Source of the DNA: Thermoplasmata archaeon
GTDB taxonomy: Archaea > Thermoplasmatota > Thermoplasmata > Lutacidiplasmatales > UBA184
Assembly: GCA_030043405.1 (NCBI GenBank)
Contig: JASHXS010000027.1
Coordinates: 1 to 9,175 of the forward strand
DNA: 9,175 nt
Direction of reading: 5' to 3'
In this document: one piece after another, positions 1 through 5,272 of the stretch
How the letters are laid out: every line of letters begins with the position of its first letter
How positions within the stretch are numbered: the stretch's first letter is position 1
The notes under the pieces: generated by a model
What the model was told of the DNA's origin: nothing
The model's input: only the letters and a program-made list of their open reading frames with translations
The model's database searches: none
Made by a program: the position numbers and the translations under genes

Positions 1-439
1 TGACCGGCGTATTGAGGAGGGTCCCCTGCCCCCCGTCGGCCAACGAGTTGTTGATGTAGAACCACACGAAGATCGGGCTGGCGTATCCCGTCTGGTTGTC
101 GGTACCTTGCACGTAGGTGAAGGTCGAGGCAGAGAAGGTGAACACCCCGGCCGAACTCCCCGTCTGCCGTTCGGGCGTGCTGCTGTTGGTGTAGACCCAG
201 TCATACGAATACGACGCCGATTCGGTGCCGTTGGCGGCCACGGCCGTCACGCCGACGGTCCCGTTCGTGAAGGTGGCCTCCGTGTAACCGGCGTAGTCAC
301 CGAAGCCCCCGTTCAGGATCGTGGACTCCGTGTAGGCGAACCGGTCCCCGACCTGGGGAATGTAGTGCCCGCCGGGGGACGCTGCGGGGATGGCGAACGC
401 GAGGACCGCGACGGCGAGGAATACGACGAGCGTCCTCAC
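1..439 (-). CDS. Secreted protein of unknown function, N-terminal 146 residues (3' end beyond window)
   Basis: I read this partial frame directly from the reverse complement; it is open to the window edge. It starts with GTG at 439-437 and begins MRTLVVFLAVAVLAFAIPAA, a clear signal peptide with a plausible cleavage site after AIPAA (residue 20). The mature part starts SPGGHYIPQVGDRFAYTES and is rich in Thr, Ser, Gly, Asn and aromatic residues, as in an extracellular beta-sandwich. It has five N-glycosylation sequons (NGT, NGT, NSS, NQT, NNS) and no cysteine so far. The GTG overlaps the TGA of the 508-aa gene by 4 nt (GTGA), so the two are very probably co-translated. I do not recognise a named family. 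The frame, signal peptide and overlap are seen directly; export and glycosylation are inferred. Confidence 0.85.
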   Translation of the reverse strand, partial: MRTLVVFLAVAVLAFAIPAASPGGHYIPQVGDRFAYTESTILNGGFGDYAGYTEATFTNGTVGVTAVAANGTESASYSYDWVYTNSSTPERQTGSSAGVFTFSASTFTYVQGTDNQTGYASPIFVWFYINNSLADGGQGTLLNTPV

Positions 440-1962
440 CCGCCGAATCCCCCCATCACGCTGACGTGAGCCGGGTGGACGCCGCCGACCCCGCTGAAGG
501 TGGAGAAGTAGACGGCATGGGCGACGATGCCCGGCATGAAGAAGAACCGGGGACCGTAGAGGTAGCCGCCGCCCACGGGCGCCGGGGGCGCCGCCGTCGC
601 CGTCGTGTCGAGGTGCCCGATCGTCTCGTCCCGGATGCCGTGGAGGAGCCGAACGGCGAGGGTGATGAGCTCCGGCTCGGACATCGGACCCGCTCGTCGC
701 CCGACGACCTCGTACGCCTGCTCGACCAGGTGCAAGGTTTCGTTCGCCTCCAGGGTGGGGATGGCGGCGAGGATCGCGGAGGCGACCAGCGGGAACTGGA
801 GGTACTGCCCCATCCCGCGCGTCAGGATCGCGAGCTTCGTGTCGAGCCCCTGCACCGGCAACTCCGACACGGTGAGGAAGGAACTCGCGAGCTCGACGTC
901 CTCGGACGGCTGGAATCCCCACCCCGCGAACATCGCTCGCAATGTCTGGAACTTCTGCTGCAGATCGGGGAGGGGCCGGTTGACGATGGCGAGGAGGGCG
1001 GCGGATTCGTACGACCGGGTCAAGGCGAGGAACGGGGCCAGATTGGCGGTGGCGAACGTCCCGTCCGCCCGTTGGCCCAGGAGGAGCATGGCGGCCACCC
1101 CGAGCGAGGAGTCCTTCGGCACGCCCAGGTGACGAACATCGTGGTCCAGCTGCTCGATCGCCGGGAGGCTCTGCTCCAAGGGGCGGGGCACGGACGTGAG
1201 GATCTCGGCGGCCAACAGTCGATTCTCTTCGTTGTGGGCGAGCCGACCGAGGGCCTGCCAGCCCGCCACGAGGGCTTCGCTCCCCTCGGCGACATTAGGC
1301 GTCAGCTTCGCGAGCCCGATGGAGAGCGCCCAGACCGCCGAACGGTCGTACGAGCCCAGGGGCCCCGCGAGTCCGGCCGCGTACTGCGCCGCGCGGTCGG
1401 CCAGTTCGTTCAGCTCGCGGTCGACCTGTTGGACCTGTTGGATGTACGTCGTAAACGGGAGGTCGGAGACGCGGTACAGTCGGACGGCCATCTCCCGGAG
1501 CTGGACCTGCCCCGCCCCGGTCAGCGCGACGTACCCACCCGCACATGGGACGAGCGTGTCGAGGAGGGACTTCTGGGCGAGCAGCTGGTTGAACTGCTGC
1601 TCCCGGGCGGATAGCTCGGTGTCTAGGTTCCGCAGCGACGCCGTGTCCTGCGCCTCTTTCGACAGGGCCGCGTCCTTGGTGGCCGCCCCTTCGAAGTGGA
1701 AACGGATGGAGTGGGTGCGGTCGCTCTCCTCGTCCACCGACTGTACGAGCTGGGCGCGCTCCTGCTCCTCCTGGCTCAAGGTGCCCTGTACGGCCCCGAG
1801 CGAGGCGACCTGTTGCTGGAGCGCGAGGTACTGGTCCGCGCCCAGGACCTGAAGGAGCTGGAGTTGCTGGAGTGATGCGAGATCCTCGGGCGACAGGGTC
1901 GTCGAGATCGCTCGGTTGCGAACGGAGGTCAGGAAGTCGTAGACCGTCTGAGAGTTCGTCAT
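436..1962 (-). CDS. Uncharacterised alpha-helical protein with N-terminal coiled coil and Gly/aromatic-rich tail
   Basis: The 508-aa product has no signal peptide and starts at ATG 1962. Residues 25-135 are rich in Gln, Leu, Glu and Ala with heptad-like spacing (QQLQLLQVLG, LSQEEQERAQLVQ, ELSAREQQFNQLLAQ), suggesting a long coiled coil. Residues 132-165 (…GGYVALTGAGQVQLREM…) resemble the wing-and-helix end of a winged-helix domain, but weakly. Residues 205-445 are repeated amphipathic helices of about 35-40 aa, as in helical scaffold proteins; the rhythm loosely recalls DUF4003-type proteins, which I cannot verify. The last 45 residues switch to GGYLYGPRFFFMPG… and end VMGGFGG. The gene begins 1 nt after the TAG of the 390-aa gene, with no clear Shine-Dalgarno, so translation is probably coupled. 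It overlaps the secreted-protein gene by 4 nt. A cytosolic scaffold or adaptor role is inference only. Confidence 0.85.
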   Translation of the reverse strand: MTNSQTVYDFLTSVRNRAISTTLSPEDLASLQQLQLLQVLGADQYLALQQQVASLGAVQGTLSQEEQERAQLVQSVDEESDRTHSIRFHFEGAATKDAALSKEAQDTASLRNLDTELSAREQQFNQLLAQKSLLDTLVPCAGGYVALTGAGQVQLREMAVRLYRVSDLPFTTYIQQVQQVDRELNELADRAAQYAAGLAGPLGSYDRSAVWALSIGLAKLTPNVAEGSEALVAGWQALGRLAHNEENRLLAAEILTSVPRPLEQSLPAIEQLDHDVRHLGVPKDSSLGVAAMLLLGQRADGTFATANLAPFLALTRSYESAALLAIVNRPLPDLQQKFQTLRAMFAGWGFQPSEDVELASSFLTVSELPVQGLDTKLAILTRGMGQYLQFPLVASAILAAIPTLEANETLHLVEQAYEVVGRRAGPMSEPELITLAVRLLHGIRDETIGHLDTTATAAPPAPVGGGYLYGPRFFFMPGIVAHAVYFSTFSGVGGVHPAHVSVMGGFGG

Positions 1963-1963
1963 C

Positions 1964-3136
1964 CTAGTCTTGGACCGCCGGGAAGGTCAGATGCAGGTCC
2001 GGTTCATCAGCGTTGTTCCGGATGTCGAAGACCAGGTCGTGGTCCGAGCCCCGCAGACGGACGAAGCGGTCGCTTCGAAGGGCCCGGCGGAGCACCGTCG
2101 CGAAGTGGGCCCGCCGGTCGGGACGGACCTGGAAGCGGCGCTGACGCTCCGCCTCGATCTGTTCGTATCCGAAGGTCATCTCGTAGAGCGAGCGGTAGAC
2201 CTGGTCCTCGAGCTTCTCCCGGACGGCCGCGCGCTCGACCGTGACCTCCTCGATGCCTTCGAGGTCCACGAAAAAGACCGTTCCGTCCGGAGCCAGGACC
2301 GCGTCCTTGTCCAGCCAGACATCGTGGAAGTCGAGCCCGGAATACGTCGTGCCCCCGGCCCGAGACTCGAGGGTCCGGGCGAACAGCGTGAGGAGCGCGA
2401 CCGTGCTGGCCAGATAATTCACCTCAAACTCGAGGGCGCGCGGGTCGGAGTCCACCCCGAACAGGTCGAACAGATGGCGCGCTCCCGCGCCGAGGGTCGT
2501 TCTCGCGTGGAAGTACACCCGCACGTTCGACGGCACCAGCCGGATCTCCTGGACCATCGCGCCCTCGTACCGGCGGTACCAGTGGATCGAGCGGAGCTGC
2601 TCCTCGAGGTCGGCGGGCAGGGAGCAGACCTTCAGCACCGGGGCGATCCGAAAGCCACGGAGGGTGGTCAGGTCGGCGCGCTCGGAGAGTTGGAGCGCGA
2701 TCAAGGCGTGCTCGAGGCCCTGGCCGCCGTACGGAGAGCCGCGGAGCCAACGCTCGCCGGTGATCATCCGGTCCGACCGGCTGGGGGGTCGCGACCGCAG
2801 CCGCTGCTGCAGGCTTGGGTCGACGGTCAGTTCGGCGGCGTTCCATCGGTCCAGGGGACGCCAGGAGTACGGGTCGATCGAGGACCCGATCCCCTTGACC
2901 GAGAGGAAGAACTCCTGACCATCGAGCGTGACCACCGGGTCGGGCCGCACCGCCCCTCGATTGTCGTCCTCGACGAACGTGTGCACCCCCAGCACGGGTG
3001 AGGACACCAGCTCGTCCATCGGGGCGGGCAGGAAGACCCGGTCGAGGTCGGCGAGCCCAAATCGCTCGAAGTGCCGGTTGGTCCGACTCCGGGCGGCGAA
3101 GGACCGAAGTTCCAGCGGCGTACCGGTCAGCCGCAC
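1964..3136 (-). CDS. Uncharacterised protein with possible divergent kinase-like (SelO/APH-like) fold
   Basis: This 390-aa soluble protein is the first gene of the leftward operon. It starts with GTG at 3136, chosen because GGAGGGGGTGAGG ends 5 nt upstream with a GGTGA core. Candidate kinase-fold elements appear in the usual order. FFLSVKGIGS (K81) would be the ATP-binding lysine strand, followed by PYSWRP. GLEHALIALQ (E142) would be the alpha-C glutamate. VLKVCSLP (168-174) is a possible hinge. SGLDFHDVWLDKD (266-278) would be the catalytic loop, and FFVDLEGIE (288-296) the DFG-like metal site. The KGxG…PYS stretch recalls SelO, a known AMPylating pseudokinase; the loop recalls APH-type kinases. 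The usual catalytic-loop Asn is not evident. The C-terminus (300-390) is charged and helical, ending in beta-like LVFDIRNN and LHLTFPAV. Kinase, AMPylase or inactive pseudokinase are all possible; the assignment is inference from motifs, while the gene itself is secure. Confidence 0.82.
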   Translation of the reverse strand: MRLTGTPLELRSFAARSRTNRHFERFGLADLDRVFLPAPMDELVSSPVLGVHTFVEDDNRGAVRPDPVVTLDGQEFFLSVKGIGSSIDPYSWRPLDRWNAAELTVDPSLQQRLRSRPPSRSDRMITGERWLRGSPYGGQGLEHALIALQLSERADLTTLRGFRIAPVLKVCSLPADLEEQLRSIHWYRRYEGAMVQEIRLVPSNVRVYFHARTTLGAGARHLFDLFGVDSDPRALEFEVNYLASTVALLTLFARTLESRAGGTTYSGLDFHDVWLDKDAVLAPDGTVFFVDLEGIEEVTVERAAVREKLEDQVYRSLYEMTFGYEQIEAERQRRFQVRPDRRAHFATVLRRALRSDRFVRLRGSDHDLVFDIRNNADEPDLHLTFPAVQD

Positions 3137-3141
3137 TGCGA

Positions 3142-3154
3142 CCTCACCCCCTCC
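3142..3154 (-). promoter_or_regulatory. Strong Shine-Dalgarno site for the 390-aa gene
   Basis: On the minus strand this reads GGAGGGGGTGAGG, containing the archaeal anti-16S core GGTGA 7 nt before the GTG at 3136. It decides the start and shows that the operon mRNA has a leader, unlike several other genes here. I could not identify a convincing TATA box for it on the minus strand. Confidence 0.7.
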
Positions 3155-3276
3155 GTTTCGCCCCGGCGCCCGGACGGCATTCGACGGCGTCGAGGTTCAT
3201 GTGGCTCCCGCCGAGAAGCGGCCGGAGTCCGGCGGCCGGGGGTTTGAGCCTATCGTACCTACCGCCACGCCGACGC

Positions 3277-3286
3277 GATTATGTAG
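3277..3286 (+). promoter_or_regulatory. TATA-like box for the 198-aa zinc-ribbon membrane protein
   Basis: GATTATGTAG is an AT-rich island in GC-rich sequence. Its centre is about 25 nt upstream of the ATG at 3307, the distance at which archaeal transcription normally initiates. The transcript is therefore probably leaderless, which fits the absence of a Shine-Dalgarno motif before this start. Confidence 0.6.
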
Positions 3287-3306
3287 ACCGCCCCGTTCGG
3301 ACGCCG

Positions 3307-3903
3307 ATGGCCGGGCAGTTCTGTCCCAAGTGCGGTGGCCAAAACCCGGTGGGGGCGGCTTTCTGCCAGTATTGCGGTTCTCCCATGCCCTCGGCAGGGG
3401 CCCCCTTACCCGCGGGAGGGCCGCCCCTTCCCCCGGTCCCGGGCGCCGGTGCCGGGCCGGCTTACCAACCGTACGCCCAGCCCGCCTCCCCACAACCGCG
3501 GCGACGCTCCCTCGGCCGGATCGTCGTGCTCGTCGTAGTCGTGATCCTCGTGATCGGGATCTTGGCGTTCCTTCTCCTGCCCTACAACACGCCCATGGTG
3601 AACGTGACGGAGATGGTCTTCGTGTCGTCCGACAACACCTGCGGACTCGGGGGCGCGATCTACGATGGGTTCAGCACCAACACGAGCCAGCCGGTGGAGC
3701 TCGAGTTCACGCTCAACAACAGCAACGCAACGCAAGCCCAGTGCAAGATCAACACGATCACGACCAATACCTCGGGATTCCAGATCGTCAACGTCTCGCC
3801 GCTGCCCTTGGTCATCCCCGCGAACCAGTCGGAGGACTGGACTTTCACCGTGAATGTCCCCGGCAGCGCCTACAACGGGCCCCTCTACCTAATCGTCACT
3901 TGA
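3307..3903 (+). CDS. Zinc-ribbon, single-TM protein with extracellular glycosylated domain
   Basis: The 198-aa product begins MAGQFCPKCGGQNP, a zinc ribbon with C6-x2-C9-x10-C20-x2-C23. A Pro/Gly/Ala-rich linker follows (25-64), then basic RRR (66-68) and one TM helix (71-92, RIVVLVVVVILVIGILAFLL). The remaining ~105 residues form a beta-rich domain with two cysteines (C112, C146) that could pair, and six N-glycosylation sequons (N99, N125, N137, N140, N154, N173). The positive residues before the TM helix place the ribbon in the cytosol and the C-terminal domain outside. The ATG at 3307 is preferred over a longer in-frame extension from 2998 because the ribbon starts there and a TATA-like box lies 25 nt upstream. 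It converges on the channel gene with 29 nt between stops. The function is unknown; linking a cytosolic partner to the cell surface is a guess. Confidence 0.88.
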   Translation: MAGQFCPKCGGQNPVGAAFCQYCGSPMPSAGAPLPAGGPPLPPVPGAGAGPAYQPYAQPASPQPRRRSLGRIVVLVVVVILVIGILAFLLLPYNTPMVNVTEMVFVSSDNTCGLGGAIYDGFSTNTSQPVELEFTLNNSNATQAQCKINTITTNTSGFQIVNVSPLPLVIPANQSEDWTFTVNVPGSAYNGPLYLIVT

Positions 3904-3932
3904 TAGTGGGCGGCGGCCGTCCGGCCGACCCG

Positions 3933-5123
3933 TTAGGCGTGCGAGATGGGGTGGGTGTGGCCGCCCGACAGGCCGGGAGCCTCCAGGGCCGCCGCCGTCA
4001 CCAGTTTGGCCGCGACCGTGATGGCGCTCACCGCTTCGTTGGCTCCGGCCTTGCGCAACTTCACTACGTTCCCCGGGACGGTCGCAACCGCGACGATCCG
4101 AAGCCCGGCCGCGATCCCTCGGGCCGTGATCACCGTCAGTAGATTCTCGGCATCGGAGTCGTCCGCGGCCACCAGGGCCCGGGCGCGCGCGATGCCGACG
4201 GCCCGCAGGTCCTCCTCGGACGAGGATTCGCCGAGTTGGGTCGCGAACCCCTCGCCCCGCAGCCGCTCGACCGCCGTGGCGTCCGGGACGAGCAGGACCG
4301 ACTGAATGCCCTCGGCGCGAAGGACTTCGGCAGCGGCGCGGGCCGTCGTGGACTCGCCGCAGACGATGACGTGCTGACGAAGCTCCTCCATTTGCGCCCG
4401 CTGGAGCCGCTGCGCGATGCGTTCGAGCCGACGCTCGAGGAACGGCTGAAAGAGGACCACGACGGCCGATAAGAACGTTCCCACGCCGAGCAGGATCAGC
4501 ACGACGACGAACGAGCGCGCCCCGTCCGACAGCGGGCTGTACTCGGACCCGTTCGTCGAGATCGTGGCCACGGTGAAGTACAGGGCTTCGGGCCACCCTC
4601 GGATCGGCGGCACGAACTGGTCGCCCAGGTAGCGGGCGCCGACCATCCCGAAGAGCAGCGAGAGGATCGCGGCGACTACGACCATCAGCTGGGTCGACGC
4701 GGGGCCGGTGACGGCCCCTCGGTAAAACCCTCCTCGAAAAGGGAAGATCAGGACGACGAGCCCCGTGGCCGCGGCGGCGGAGGCGAGCGAGAAGACATTC
4801 GGGCTCAGGACCGCGATGAGGATCGTGAACGCGGGCGCGAGCAGCGAGAAGAACCAGGCGACCGCACTCTGCTCCTCCACCCGGAATGCGAGGGCGACCA
4901 GCAGGACGCCCATGAGCGCATCGAAGGGCGGGTCGTATCCCGAGAGCGAGTCCCGGTAAAAGTCGGGGATGATGAGGAAGGCCGAGAGGAAGCCCATGGC
5001 GAGGAGAAAGAGTCCCGTGCCCGCCGTGGCCAGGGCGAGGGTGGATCCCTTGTCCGAACCCTTCGGCCGGGCGCGCCCCCCCCGCGAGTTCGGAGTTCCT
5101 TCCTGGGCCGACGCGACGTCCAC
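3933..5123 (-). CDS. Six-TM, one-pore channel-like protein with C-terminal RCK/TrkA-N domain and non-canonical filter
   Basis: This 396-aa product looks like an ion channel of the potassium-channel superfamily. Hydrophobic segments lie at about 28-53, 67-81, 86-106, 110-128, 143-164 and 204-226. A pore helix/loop (GWPEALYFTVATISTNGSEY, 176-195) sits between the last two. The fourth segment lacks the regular arginines of a voltage sensor. A charged linker (228-248) leads to a Rossmann RCK_N/TrkA-N-like domain (250-380: HVIVCGE…, VLLVPD, ALVAADDSDAENLLTVITAR, RIVAVA). A second RCK_C domain is absent. Two oddities: TNGSEY replaces TVGYGD in the filter, and GESTTA replaces the Rossmann GxGxxG motif. 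The GTG at 5123 is the start because a stop lies 7 codons upstream and the next Met (43) would cut the first TM; a TATA-like box sits 26 nt upstream. The channel fold is well supported by motif order; the permeant ion is unknown. Confidence 0.88.
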   Translation of the reverse strand: MDVASAQEGTPNSRGGRARPKGSDKGSTLALATAGTGLFLLAMGFLSAFLIIPDFYRDSLSGYDPPFDALMGVLLVALAFRVEEQSAVAWFFSLLAPAFTILIAVLSPNVFSLASAAAATGLVVLIFPFRGGFYRGAVTGPASTQLMVVVAAILSLLFGMVGARYLGDQFVPPIRGWPEALYFTVATISTNGSEYSPLSDGARSFVVVLILLGVGTFLSAVVVLFQPFLERRLERIAQRLQRAQMEELRQHVIVCGESTTARAAAEVLRAEGIQSVLLVPDATAVERLRGEGFATQLGESSSEEDLRAVGIARARALVAADDSDAENLLTVITARGIAAGLRIVAVATVPGNVVKLRKAGANEAVSAITVAAKLVTAAALEAPGLSGGHTHPISHA

Positions 5124-5143
5124 CAGCGGTCGGAAGCCGACCG

Positions 5144-5154
5144 TCTAGAAAAAC
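5144..5154 (-). promoter_or_regulatory. TATA-like box for the channel gene
   Basis: On the minus strand this reads GTTTTTCTAGA, the most AT-rich stretch of the 149-bp divergent intergenic region on that side. Its centre is about 26 nt from the GTG at 5123, so transcription would begin at or next to the start codon (leaderless). It also contains the in-frame TAG that closes the reading frame upstream. Confidence 0.55.
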
Positions 5155-5230
5155 GCGCCGCGACCCGCGCGGGGTGGCACCGCGCGAAACTGTCGCACGA
5201 CGACGCGCGCAGTGTTCGAGTTGCCACAAC

Positions 5231-5238
5231 CTATATGG
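5231..5238 (+). promoter_or_regulatory. TATA box for the PKD surface-protein gene
   Basis: CTATATGG lies with its core 37-41 nt before the ATG at 5273. Initiation about 25 nt downstream would give a leader of roughly 13 nt, with at most a weak AGGT before the start. The spacing rules out the upstream in-frame GTG at 5174, which would precede the promoter. Confidence 0.65.
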
Positions 5239-5272
5239 CCTCGGTCCCGCCAGAAATCAGGTCGCCACTCCC

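Noticed and set aside
466..1614. 382-codon plus-strand frame opposite the 508-aa gene
   Set aside because: It is Arg/Gly/Glu-rich low-complexity text typical of antisense GC-rich frames. The minus frame has protein-like helical composition and operonic junctions at both ends.
1970..3001. 343-codon plus-strand frame opposite the kinase-like gene
   Set aside because: It has antisense composition and no recognisable motif; the minus frame has a strong ribosome-binding site and structured motifs.
2998..3306. Upstream in-frame extension of the zinc-ribbon protein
   Set aside because: It overlaps the divergent 390-aa gene, precedes the predicted promoter, and reads as Arg/Pro-rich shadow sequence.
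3904..3932. Possible bidirectional terminator between convergent genes
   Set aside because: The 29-nt gap has neither a T-run nor a convincing hairpin, so I do not annotate a terminator.
3889..5229. 446-codon minus-strand open frame overlapping the channel gene
   Set aside because: Its translation is dominated by Arg, Gly and Pro with no domain signal. The overlapping frame gives clear TM helices, a pore loop and an RCK domain. Long shadow frames are normal at this GC content.
5174..5272. Upstream GTG extension of the surface protein by 33 residues
   Set aside because: It would start before the TATA box at 5231 and adds a non-hydrophobic Arg-rich segment in front of the export signal.
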